From Halopiger aswanensis (GTDB taxonomy: Archaea > Halobacteriota > Halobacteria > Halobacteriales > Natrialbaceae), in NCBI RefSeq assembly GCF_003610195.1, contig NZ_RAPO01000001.1, positions 186,001 to 250,000 on the forward strand: DNA of 64,000 nucleotides, in the 5' to 3' direction. The translations under genes were made by a program, and so were the position numbers. The notes under the pieces are model-generated. The model saw only the letters and a program-made list of their open reading frames with translations, did no database searches and was not told the DNA's origin. This document shows, piece by piece, positions 42,482 through 50,175 of the stretch; position 1 is the stretch's first letter, and the number at the start of each line of letters is the position of its first letter.

Positions 42482-43498
42482 ATGACTAACGCAACCACGC
42501 CCATCGAAGCCACGTTCGAACTGCAGCGCCAGTCGATCAAACAGAGCCAGCAGCTGTTCGAGCGCGGACTCGAGATGCAGGAGAACGCGACCGAGACGGT
42601 CCTCCGGAACGGAATCGCGGCGCAGCGAAGCGCCCAGCGCCAGGGGACCGAACTCGCCCGCCAACTCTTCGACGCCCAGCTCGAGGCGTTCGAGACGGCG
42701 ATGGACGAGGACGGATACGACGTCCGTTCGACGATCGATCAGCAGTTCGAGGACAACGCGGCCCAGACGCAGGAACTGCTGAACGAGGGATTCGAACAGA
42801 GCGCCGACCTGTTTCGACACCTGCTGAACGCGCAGCTCGACGCGATCGAGTCGACGCTCGAGGGAGACGGACAGGACGTGCGAGCGGCCGTCGACGAGCA
42901 GTTCGACGAGTTCGAACGCACGCAGGACGAAGCCTGGAACGAGTTCGAGTCGGAGTTCCTCGAGGCGTTCGACGACCTGACCGAGCAACAGCAAACGGTC
43001 GTCGCCGAGTCGATCGAGTCGGTTCTCGAAACCCACCGGGAGACCGAGCAGCAGGTAGTCGAGGGCGCTCAGCTCGCGGAGGAGGCCACCGAGAACGTCC
43101 AGCAGCAGACCGAGCAGGCTACCGAAACCATCCAGCAGCAGTCCGAACAGGTCGCCGCGACCGTGCAGACGGCCCAGCAGGGGACCGAAGACGCCGTCGA
43201 AACAACCCAGGAGGGTGCTCAGGACCTCGTCGGTGAAGCGGCCGAAGCGGCCGAGGACACGGCGTCGGACACGACCGACGCGATCGAAACCGCGGCCGAA
43301 GGCGGGACCGAAGTCGTCGAAGAGAGCCTGCAGTCGATCGAAGGCGTCGGCCAGGTGTACGCCGACCGCCTCGCCGAGGCGGGTATCGAAACGATCACCG
43401 ACCTCGCGGAGGCGGACGCACACACCGTCGCTAGCACCGCGGAAATCTCGGAAGAGAACGCCGAGGAGTGGATCGACGCGGCGCAGACGCAGGGGTAA
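42482..43498 (+). CDS. phasin-like coiled-coil protein with C-terminal helix-hairpin-helix
   Basis: A 338-residue acidic, almost purely helical protein. Residues 1-235 are amphipathic heptad-like helices with many Gln and Glu and a 52-residue internal repeat: AQLEAFET at 65-72 recurs as AQLDAIES at 117-124, each followed by a GYDVRSTIDQQFEDN-like segment. The Gln-rich stretch 205-245 resembles a bacterial phasin or apolipoprotein-like coil. Residues 284-336 are a helix-hairpin-helix domain (IEGVGQVYADRLAEAGIETI, AEISEENAEEWID) like those in DUF4332 proteins. Phasins coat polyhydroxyalkanoate granules; the HhH tail could contact DNA or protein. Function is inferred only from layout. Confidence 0.7.
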   Translation: MTNATTPIEATFELQRQSIKQSQQLFERGLEMQENATETVLRNGIAAQRSAQRQGTELARQLFDAQLEAFETAMDEDGYDVRSTIDQQFEDNAAQTQELLNEGFEQSADLFRHLLNAQLDAIESTLEGDGQDVRAAVDEQFDEFERTQDEAWNEFESEFLEAFDDLTEQQQTVVAESIESVLETHRETEQQVVEGAQLAEEATENVQQQTEQATETIQQQSEQVAATVQTAQQGTEDAVETTQEGAQDLVGEAAEAAEDTASDTTDAIETAAEGGTEVVEESLQSIEGVGQVYADRLAEAGIETITDLAEADAHTVASTAEISEENAEEWIDAAQTQG

Positions 43499-43544
43499 TC
43501 GCGGTCCGGCGTTCGGTTTTCGATCTCCCGCGGCGCCGATCCCG

Positions 43545-43551
43545 TTTTTTT
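43545..43551 (+). terminator. T7 terminator after the phasin-like gene
   Basis: An uninterrupted T7 run, about 47 bases past the stop at 43498 and before the next gene on the same strand. Confidence 0.5.
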
Positions 43552-43615
43552 GCGGCTCGTTCGAACGCTGCCGGCCAGCCGCGTCGCTTTTGGTCGTTCC
43601 GCCCGAGACGCGAGT

Positions 43616-44281
43616 GTGGACGCGAATCAGCAACGCCGGGCGAACCCGTTCAACATGGACGAGCAGTGTCGGAACTGTCCCGCGCTCTGCGAGACGCGCA
43701 CGCAGGTCGTCCACGGCTACGGCGACGTCGGCGCGGACTTTCTGTTCGTCGGCGAGCAGCCGACGCCGACGGCCGACGAGATCGGGATTCCGCTCGTCGC
43801 CCGTCGCAGCGACGCGGACGGCGCCGACGACCCCGACGCCGACGGCACCGACCTCCGGCGCATCCTCGAGCGCCTCGCTCTCTGCGACGCGACCTCGCCG
43901 AGCGACGAGCCGGGACTCGAGAACGTCTACTGTACGAACCTCACCCGCTGTCGCGAGCCCGAGCGGCCGCCGACCGACGAGGAGATCGGCAACTGCGAGC
44001 CCTACCTCAACGCCGAGATCCGGATGATCAACCCCGAAATTCTGATTCCGGTCGGCGAGCGCGCGCTCGCGGAACTGGGCAAGGAGTACACGACGACGCC
44101 GGTCGAGGACCTCGAACTGCCGGACGCCCACGCGACGACGATCCGCGGCCGCGGGTTCGAACTCGTTCCCATGATCGCCCCGTCGGAGCAGACCGACGCA
44201 CAGACCCAGGCGTGGGTCGAACACTTCGCGGAGCTAATGGCGTCGGACTACCGCCAGACGAAGGGGCGGCAGGGTCGGTAA
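43616..44281 (+). CDS. uracil-DNA glycosylase family protein
   Basis: A 221-residue DNA-repair enzyme of the Fe-S-containing UDG superfamily. Residues 14-60 contain the Cys group (CRNCPALCETR) and motif 1 region VGADFLFVGEQPTPTADEIG. Later come CTNLTRCREP with cysteines for the cluster, NCEPYL, and the PVGERALAELG strand; the C-terminal His/Ser motif is less clear. GTG 43616 is chosen because the haloarchaeal family begins MDANQ just before this; ATG 43655 is the alternative. An insertion rich in Asp (about 62-75) separates motif regions. Confidence 0.8.
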   Translation: MDANQQRRANPFNMDEQCRNCPALCETRTQVVHGYGDVGADFLFVGEQPTPTADEIGIPLVARRSDADGADDPDADGTDLRRILERLALCDATSPSDEPGLENVYCTNLTRCREPERPPTDEEIGNCEPYLNAEIRMINPEILIPVGERALAELGKEYTTTPVEDLELPDAHATTIRGRGFELVPMIAPSEQTDAQTQAWVEHFAELMASDYRQTKGRQGR

Positions 44282-44313
44282 CGACGAGATGTCGATAGCG
44301 ACGGGCTCGCCTG

Positions 44314-44529
44314 CTACCAGTACGGCGTCTCCAGCCGGCGGCTGGCCCGCGTCCCGAGCCCGACCAGCGTGCCGACTACAACGAGCGCGACGATAGCCGT
44401 CCCGATCGACGGTGCGAGTAGGTCGGTCGATCCAGTCAGGTAGCCGTTCGCAGCGCCGTACAGTCCGATCGAGAGCAGTGCCGCGATACCGATACAACCG
44501 AGTAGCCCCGCGAGCGGTTGTGCGTCCAT
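44314..44529 (-). CDS. 71-residue two-span membrane protein
   Basis: A small protein with two hydrophobic helices (PLAGLLGCIGIAALLSIGLY; IGTAIVALVVVGTLVGLG) joined by a short polar loop and ending RRLETPYW. The arrangement, in a genome with little room for chance hydrophobic frames, supports a real gene. Function unknown. It is convergent with the UDG gene. Confidence 0.6.
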   Translation of the reverse strand: MDAQPLAGLLGCIGIAALLSIGLYGAANGYLTGSTDLLAPSIGTAIVALVVVGTLVGLGTRASRRLETPYW

Positions 44530-44681
44530 AGGTTCGTAACCGTCGTCCGGGCTCGTAATCGTACGGGTGGATAGAAGTAAGCGGATTGCTTCGCCTCAAG
44601 CAGGTCGGTTCCTCCCGGTTCAGTTCTCCGTACCGGTCGCGAAAACGCCGCGTTCAAGGACGACGCCGTCGAAGTATCCGT

Positions 44682-45431
44682 ATGATCGTCGTCGTTCCCG
44701 TCGACCCGCCGCGGGGGGGACTCGTCCTTCCATCGCTCGTCGAGACCACGCCGCTGACCGCTGCGGAGGCAGTCTCACTGTACGAGGCTGCGGTTGCGGA
44801 CGTGCTCTACACCGTCGCCTCGAGCGGCGGCGACCTGCTGGTCAACTACCGCGACGAGGAGACGCTCCCCGACGAGTTCACCGGCCCGGAGTTCGACGAT
44901 CCGGAGACCGAAATCCGCGAGTTGACGGCTGCCGCCCTCGAGGACACCGGGGACGTCCGCTTCGAACGGCAGGTCGGCTCGAGTCACTCCGCGCGGATCG
45001 GCAACACCGTTACGCACCTCCTCGAGCGCGAGGACGCGGGCAGCGTCGGGGTGCTCGAGCCGACGGCGCCGCTGGTGAGCCGCTCGGAGATCGACTCGGC
45101 GGCGATGTCGCTGCGGCGCTACGACGCGATTCTCGGGCCGTCGACGGGCGGCCGAGCGTACTTCGCCGGGTTCACCGCGCCGATCGATTTTGCCGATGCG
45201 TACGCGACGCCCGCGCTGGCTACGCTCGCGGACCGCAGCGAGAGCGCCGGGTTGAAGCTCGGCTTTGCGCCGATGGTGCCGGACGTGCGGTCCGAGTCGG
45301 GGCTGTGCGCGACGATCGCGGGCCTCGAGGCGCGGCAGGCGGCGGAACGGCCAAGTGCGGCGGCGACGGCCGCCGTGGTGGACGAACTCGGACTGGTGGT
45401 CGGTGACGGCGACTCGCTCGAGCGGCGATAG
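44682..45431 (+). CDS. GT-A-like (DUF2064-type) conserved protein
   Basis: A 249-residue protein. It starts MIVVVPVDPPRGGLVLPSLV, similar to nucleotidyl- or glycosyl-transferases with a Rossmann-like GT-A fold. Further conserved stretches: GDLLVNYRDEETLPDEF, RIGNTVTHLLERED, VGVLEPTAPLV and YDAILGPSTGGRAYFAGF, where a Pro-Ser/Thr-Gly-Gly loop may bind a nucleotide. The classical DxD motif of glycosyltransferases is not evident. Widely conserved in haloarchaea; exact activity unknown. Confidence 0.65.
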   Translation: MIVVVPVDPPRGGLVLPSLVETTPLTAAEAVSLYEAAVADVLYTVASSGGDLLVNYRDEETLPDEFTGPEFDDPETEIRELTAAALEDTGDVRFERQVGSSHSARIGNTVTHLLEREDAGSVGVLEPTAPLVSRSEIDSAAMSLRRYDAILGPSTGGRAYFAGFTAPIDFADAYATPALATLADRSESAGLKLGFAPMVPDVRSESGLCATIAGLEARQAAERPSAAATAAVVDELGLVVGDGDSLERR

Positions 45432-45472
45432 ACCGATAACCCTTTTTGAACGGATGCGGTACGAGGTGGTGA

Positions 45473-45556
45473 GGTGGGGTAGCGAAGCGGCCCAACGCGC
45501 CTGCCTTGAGAGCAGGTGGCTGTATAGCCTCATGGGTTCAAATCCCATCCCCACCG
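45473..45556 (+). tRNA. tRNA-Ser (UGA)
   Basis: Eighty-four bases fold into a class II tRNA: acceptor stem GGTGGGG/CCCCACC with discriminator G, D-stem GCG/CGC, anticodon stem CCTGC/GCAGG with loop CTTGAGA (anticodon TGA), a long variable arm TGGCTGTATAGCCTC, and T-arm ATGGG/CCCAT with TTCAAAT. The long variable arm and discriminator G fit tRNA-Ser. CCA is not encoded. It reads UCA codons. Confidence 0.93.
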
Positions 45557-45599
45557 TATTCTGCCGCGAACAAACCCGTGAGCGGTAAATACGATATGG

Positions 45600-45657
45600 T
45601 GGGATTTGAACACGGTCGGAGCGAAGCCCCTCTCTGATTCAAATCCCATCCCTTCCG
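45600..45657. repeat. duplicate of the tRNA-Ser 3' end inside an inverted repeat
   Basis: GATTCAAATCCCATCCCTTCCG at 45636-45657 copies the T-arm and acceptor 3' side of the tRNA-Ser at 45535-45556 with three mismatches. In front of it TGGGATTTGAA (45600-45610) is the exact reverse complement of TTCAAATCCCA (45638-45648). The partial tRNA sequence about 100 bases downstream of an intact tRNA, with an inverted copy, resembles an attachment-site scar left by an integrated element. Confidence 0.55.
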
Positions 45658-46019
45658 CTTCTGCGACGTGTTTGTGACGCTGAACAGCCGCGAGGACCAC
45701 TCGAGCACCAGTTCTCTCCCTCGTTACTGTATGTAGACTGACCGAATTTGGGGGTCCCCAATCTCGACTACTGCTTCAAAGAGAGGGATCTAGTAATCGA
45801 CGACAGTTGTCGATACTGGGGTTGCGTCTGTCACCCCGAAACTATTGCTCCCGGGCTTCCAAGACAGCGTATGGAAACTGTCGATTCGGCGACAGCGTTT
45901 GCGCCGGGTGAACGGCAACCGGCGGGACGCGTGTGGAGCGACGGAAGCCGGAGTCGGGATCGGGGTCGAGGTCGGGGTCGGGGTCGGGGGCGCCACCAGC
46001 GAGCACGGAGGTGGCCCCG
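45658..46019. other. 362-base gap with a GGGGTC-type simple repeat
   Basis: Seen here: TTGGGG-GT-CCCCAA at 45748-45761, a short inverted repeat CGACA-GT-TGTCG near 45802, and a run of GGGGTC-like hexamers at 45953-45990 just before the Shine-Dalgarno GGAGGTGG (46007-46014) of the next gene. No gene is recognised. Confidence 0.45.
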
Positions 46020-47351
46020 ATGGTAGACCTCGCAGTCTCCGGCGCACGGTTGGCCGGTGCGTTCCTGCTGGTCGCGCTGAACGGTTTTTTCGTCGCCTCG
46101 GAGTTCGCCTACGTTCGCGTCCGCTCCTCAGCCGTCGAGCAACTCGTCGCCGAGGGTCGGACCGGAGCGAAGCTCCTGCAAGATGCCGTCGACAACTTAG
46201 ACGACTATCTCGCGACTACTCAACTCGGCATCACTATCGCCTCGCTGGGGCTCGGGTGGCTCGGCGAGCCGGCCGTCGCAGCGCTGCTCGAGCCGGTACT
46301 CGCACCCCTACTCCCGGAGAGCGCCCTGCATCTCGTGGCCTTTGCGGTCGGCTTCGGTTTCATCACATTCCTCCACGTCGTTTTCGGCGAACTCGCGCCG
46401 AAGACGGTCGCCATCGCCGAGGCCGAGCGAGTCGCCCTGCTGGTCTCGCCGCCGATGAAGTTCTTTTACTACGTGCTGCTCCCCGGCATCATCGTCTTCA
46501 ACGGGACGGCGAATCGCTTCACCCGATTGCTCGGCATCCCGCCGGCCTCCGAAACCGACGAGACGCTCTCTGAGGACGAAATTCGGACCGTACTGGCTCG
46601 ATCCGGTCAGCAGGGAGAGATCGCCACCGATGAGGTCGAGATGATCGACCAGATTTTCGAACTCGACAACACTGACGTCCGCGAAGTGATGGTCCCGCGG
46701 CCGGACGCGATCACCGTCACCAGCGATCAGTCAGTTGCAGCGGTTCGATCGCTGATCCTCGAGGCGGGCCACACCCGGTATCCCGTCGTCGATGCCGACG
46801 ACCCCGATCAGGTGGTGGGCTTCGTCGACACCAAGGACGTGTTACGAGCGCTCGAGGACGAGCAGTCCCTCGAGTCGTTGACCGCAGGGGACATCGCTCA
46901 CGAGCTGCCGATCGTTCCCGAAACGACGCCGGCGGTCGATCTCTTGGAGCAACTCCAGCGCGACCGGGTCCAACTCGCTGCGGTCATCGACGAGTGGGGC
47001 GTCTTCGAAGGACTGGTCACGGTCGAGGACGTCGTCGAGGAGATCGTCGGCGACCTCCGCGACACGTTCGATGCCGACGAGCCGTCGATCGATCGGCGCG
47101 GGGACGGCGCCTACGTCGTCGACGGCGGGGTCACGGTATCGGCGGTCAACGAGCACTTGGACGCCAACTTCGAGGCGGAGACGTTCGGTACCATCGGCGG
47201 GCTCGTCCTCGATCGACTGGGCCGCGCGCCGGAGGTCGGCGACCGGATCGAAGTCGACGACTACGCGCTCGAGGTCGCCGCCGTCGAGGGGGCTCGGGTC
47301 GACTCGCTGGTGGTCCGCGAGGAACCGCGGACCGCGGAGTCCTCCGAGTGA
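46020..47351 (+). CDS. CorC/HlyC-type membrane protein (DUF21, CBS pair, CorC domain)
   Basis: A 443-residue protein of the CNNM/CorC family, linked elsewhere to Mg2+ transport. Residues 1-180 are the DUF21 membrane domain with four helices (LVALNGFFVASEFAYVRVRS is its hallmark start), 200-320 a CBS pair (DVREVMVPRPDAITVTSDQS, HTRYPVVDADDPDQVVGFVD), 345-430 the C-terminal CorC/HlyC domain (DGAYVVDGGVTVSAVNEHLD). The start is fixed by GGAGGTGG six bases before ATG 46020; an in-frame extension to 45933 would be encoded by the GGGGTC repeat. Confidence 0.9.
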   Translation: MVDLAVSGARLAGAFLLVALNGFFVASEFAYVRVRSSAVEQLVAEGRTGAKLLQDAVDNLDDYLATTQLGITIASLGLGWLGEPAVAALLEPVLAPLLPESALHLVAFAVGFGFITFLHVVFGELAPKTVAIAEAERVALLVSPPMKFFYYVLLPGIIVFNGTANRFTRLLGIPPASETDETLSEDEIRTVLARSGQQGEIATDEVEMIDQIFELDNTDVREVMVPRPDAITVTSDQSVAAVRSLILEAGHTRYPVVDADDPDQVVGFVDTKDVLRALEDEQSLESLTAGDIAHELPIVPETTPAVDLLEQLQRDRVQLAAVIDEWGVFEGLVTVEDVVEEIVGDLRDTFDADEPSIDRRGDGAYVVDGGVTVSAVNEHLDANFEAETFGTIGGLVLDRLGRAPEVGDRIEVDDYALEVAAVEGARVDSLVVREEPRTAESSE

Positions 47352-47412
47352 CGATCGGCGCGAATCGACGATTCCATCCCGGCGAGCTGTCCGACTCCGA
47401 TTCGAGCCCGTA

Positions 47413-47421
47413 GATTAATTT
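47413..47421 (+). promoter_or_regulatory. TATA box of the OsmC gene
   Basis: GATTAATTT centred about 28 bases before the ATG at 47445. Confidence 0.5.
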
Positions 47422-47444
47422 CCCACGGCGGTGATCGACCAACC

Positions 47445-47957
47445 ATGGTAGATAATAGCTTACACGACAAGCAGGAGCCGTTAAAGCGAGAGTACGAAAC
47501 GAACCCGGAAGCGGCACAGCTCACCCTCACGGCGACCGGCGAGGAGCAGGACGACGCTCGAGCGTGCAACGTCGACATCGGGCGTGCGATCTACGAGGCT
47601 GAGTTACACGAGGGCGCCGGCGGGCCCGGGTCCGGCGCCTGTTCGGGCGATCTTCTGCTGGGGGCGCTGGCGGCGTGTTCCCAGCTCACGGCCCAGGCCG
47701 TCGCGGAGAACTTCGGCATCGGGGACGAGGTCGATATCAGCGTCGAGGCCAGCGGCGACCTCGATCTCCGGGGCACGATGGGCGTCGACGAGGACGCCCC
47801 AGTGGGTTTCGAGGAGCTTCGTCTCGACGTCACGGTCGAGGGTGACGTCGACGAGGAGACGAAAGCAGCGCTGCAGAAGTATACCGAGCGATACTGCGTC
47901 GTGTATCAAACCCTCGAGAACCCGTCGGGTGTCGAGACGGCGTGGACGTTCGAGTAG
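47445..47957 (+). CDS. OsmC-family peroxidase-like protein
   Basis: A 170-residue protein of the OsmC/Ohr family. The two redox Cys are present: GALAACSQLTAQAV near residue 77, and TERYCVVYQTL near 150. In the family these reduce organic hydroperoxides with thiols. A further Cys (GACSGDLLLG) sits close to the first. It starts with a good TATA box and converges on the methylaspartate operon. Confidence 0.85.
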   Translation: MVDNSLHDKQEPLKREYETNPEAAQLTLTATGEEQDDARACNVDIGRAIYEAELHEGAGGPGSGACSGDLLLGALAACSQLTAQAVAENFGIGDEVDISVEASGDLDLRGTMGVDEDAPVGFEELRLDVTVEGDVDEETKAALQKYTERYCVVYQTLENPSGVETAWTFE

Positions 47958-47970
47958 GTGCGGAAGCGCG

Positions 47971-49029
47971 CTACCGGTAGGACAACTCGAGTTCGAGCGC
48001 GCGCTCGAGTAACTCGTCGTCGTAGTACTCGGCGGTCTGGTCCGGTCGGCGCTCGTCGATCGTCCGCACCGTCCGCACCGTGTTCACGAAGTTCTTGAAC
48101 GTCGCCTCGTCGACCATCTGGCCGTCGATCGTCACCGCGCCGGTCCCCTCACGTTTGGCCTCGTTGAACCGCTCGATCTTGTGCACGTCGCGCTCGAGCT
48201 CTTCGGGCGTGGGCATGTGGATCGTGTTGGCCTGGATCGTCTGCTTCGGATACAGCGACCAGGAACCGTCCAGTCCCAACCGGGCCTCGTGTTCGACTTG
48301 ATCGGCGTACGCCTCGGCGTTGTAGTAGGTCAGGCCGGCGCGTTCCTTGAACAGGTCGTCGAACGGGCCGCCGATCGAGAGCAGTCCTGCGGCGCTGGCC
48401 TCGTTCGAGAGCGCCTCGAGCAGCCCGTCCCAGCGCGGACGGCCGTCGCCCAAGTCGCGGCCGCCGAGTTCGGCGGTGTAGTCGACGGGCCCGAACACGA
48501 GTGCGGTGAGCCGGGAGTCCTCGCCGAACTTCGCGATTTCGCGCAGATCCGAGCGCGCCCGGCCGGTCTCGACGATGATCGAGAGCCCGATCGAGCCGTC
48601 GGCGTAGCCGTGCTCGCGCTCGGCCTCCGCGACGGTCTCGGCGGCACGTCGGACGTCCTCGAGGCGGCCGACCTTGGGGACGACGACGCCGTCGATCTCG
48701 TCGCCGATCTCGGCCACGAGTCGGTCGACCTGCTCGCGGCCCTTCTCGCGGTACGTTTCGTCCTCGTAGCTCCACTCGACGCGGGGCCAGATCTCGCCGG
48801 GGAACTCGTACCGGGGAACCTGCTCGATGGTGTTCTCGAGGCCCTCGGCCTTCATGTCCGGCGCGGTACCGTCCTCTAAGTCGGGCACGAGCCAGTCAGG
48901 GGCCTGGAAGCCGTCGGCCTCGAGGCCGGAGGTGAGGTACTTCGCCGAGTCCTCTTTGGGAACGGCGGCCGGTGCGGTCTGGAAGGTTCGACAGAGTCGG
49001 ATGTCTGTGTCGGTGTCGTCGGTCGTCAT
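47971..49029 (-). CDS. mcl: L-malyl-CoA / beta-methylmalyl-CoA lyase (CitE-like)
   Basis: A 352-residue HpcH/HpaI aldolase. In the methylaspartate cycle this enzyme splits methylmalyl-CoA to propionyl-CoA and glyoxylate. The family pattern is visible: SAKYLTSGLEADGFQAPDWL, LVPDLEDGTAPDMKAEG (the E and D metal ligands), GVVVPKVGRLEDVRRA, LSIIVETGRARSDLREI and LGLDGSWSLYPKQTIQANT. Last gene of the operon, 51 bases after mch. Context decides between simple malyl-CoA lyase and this role. Confidence 0.85.
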   Translation of the reverse strand: MTTDDTDTDIRLCRTFQTAPAAVPKEDSAKYLTSGLEADGFQAPDWLVPDLEDGTAPDMKAEGLENTIEQVPRYEFPGEIWPRVEWSYEDETYREKGREQVDRLVAEIGDEIDGVVVPKVGRLEDVRRAAETVAEAEREHGYADGSIGLSIIVETGRARSDLREIAKFGEDSRLTALVFGPVDYTAELGGRDLGDGRPRWDGLLEALSNEASAAGLLSIGGPFDDLFKERAGLTYYNAEAYADQVEHEARLGLDGSWSLYPKQTIQANTIHMPTPEELERDVHKIERFNEAKREGTGAVTIDGQMVDEATFKNFVNTVRTVRTIDERRPDQTAEYYDDELLERALELELSYR

Positions 49030-49080
49030 CTGTGGATTTGTGGGTTGGATGGGGGTGTTCCGGTGGGTGTCGTCGGTGTG

Positions 49081-50175
49081 CTATCGGGATCGCTTCTGAA
49101 TCTCCGCGGTTCGAATACCCGAGTAGACGGGCTCGTCGTTCTGGTTGAACGCGACGTGTTCGAAGCGGACCGTGCCCGCCTCCTCGGGCGCGCTCGAGTC
49201 GTCGTCGGCCTCGAGCACCCGCGTGAACGCGTAGACGGTGTCGCCAGGGGTGACGAAGGTGTGGAACGACTCGTCGTCGAAGCCGACCTCGCGCCAGGTC
49301 CGTTCGTCCGAGCGAGCGTGACCGAGCGCCGTCGAGCGGGTCACGTCGCCGTAGGTGACGATGTCGCCCGAGGGCGCGTCGGCCATCGCGTCGGCGTTGT
49401 GGTGCTGTTTGGCGGTGTTGAGCGTCGCCAGCGGCAGCGAGGCCACGGTGACGTCGTCCTGCGTGCGGCCGCGTTCGTGGCGATAAGCGACGGCCGCGTC
49501 GCGGTCGGCGGCGTCCTCGAGGGCCGCGACGAAGTCCTCGTAGGAGCCGCCGTCGGGGGTGACGAAGGTCTCGGGGAGGTCAGGTGCGGGGTCGTCGCCG
49601 TCGCCATCGTCCTCGGCCGCCGCCGCGCCGCTTCCGTCGGTCTCGAGCGGCTCCCGGCGCGGGATCATGTTCGTCCGTTCGTACGAGCAGAGGACGTCGT
49701 CCGTCTCGGCGTCTCGTCCCCGCGTCCGCCAAGTGACGATGCCGTACTGCGGGCGCGAACTCGAGGTTGCTGTCGAAACGACTTCGCTCTCGACGCGGAG
49801 TTCAGTGCCCGGCGAGACGGGCGCGCCGGGGAATCGCACGTCCGTCCGCCCGAGGAAGTAGCCGCCCTTCTCGCTCAAATCCTCGACGGTGATCCCGAGC
49901 GTCGCCGCGGTGAGGTAGTCGGGATGGATCGGCGGTTCGTCGAACCCGCGCTCGCGGGCGGCGTCGGTGCGCCAGTAGGCCGGATCGTGGTTCAGCGTCT
50001 GGCTCATCCACGTCTCGTTGCCCCAGCGGGTGAGCCGGAGGCCGCGGTCGTGGTCGAGGACGGCGCCCTCCGCGAAGTCCTCGAAGTAGTTGCCCTTCTC
50101 CTTCGTTTCGGCGCGCTCGAGGGCCCGCGCGAAGGTGTCGGGGTCGGTCCACTCGATCGAGTCGTCATCAGTCAT
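49081..50175 (-). CDS. mch: mesaconyl-C1-CoA hydratase (MaoC family)
   Basis: A 364-residue double hot-dog hydratase. It adds water to mesaconyl-C1-CoA to give beta-methylmalyl-CoA. MaoC features are seen in both halves: FAEGAVLDHDRGLRLTRWGN early; and NADAMADAPSGDIVTYGDVT, SDERTWREVGFDDESFHTFV later. It overlaps mal by eight bases, which couples their translation. Confidence 0.85.
   Translation of the reverse strand: MTDDDSIEWTDPDTFARALERAETKEKGNYFEDFAEGAVLDHDRGLRLTRWGNETWMSQTLNHDPAYWRTDAARERGFDEPPIHPDYLTAATLGITVEDLSEKGGYFLGRTDVRFPGAPVSPGTELRVESEVVSTATSSSRPQYGIVTWRTRGRDAETDDVLCSYERTNMIPRREPLETDGSGAAAAEDDGDGDDPAPDLPETFVTPDGGSYEDFVAALEDAADRDAAVAYRHERGRTQDDVTVASLPLATLNTAKQHHNADAMADAPSGDIVTYGDVTRSTALGHARSDERTWREVGFDDESFHTFVTPGDTVYAFTRVLEADDDSSAPEEAGTVRFEHVAFNQNDEPVYSGIRTAEIQKRSR

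Noticed and set aside
45598-45660. Second tRNA gene after tRNA-Ser
   Set aside because: Only the T-arm and acceptor 3' side are present; no anticodon arm or 5' acceptor strand pairs with it.
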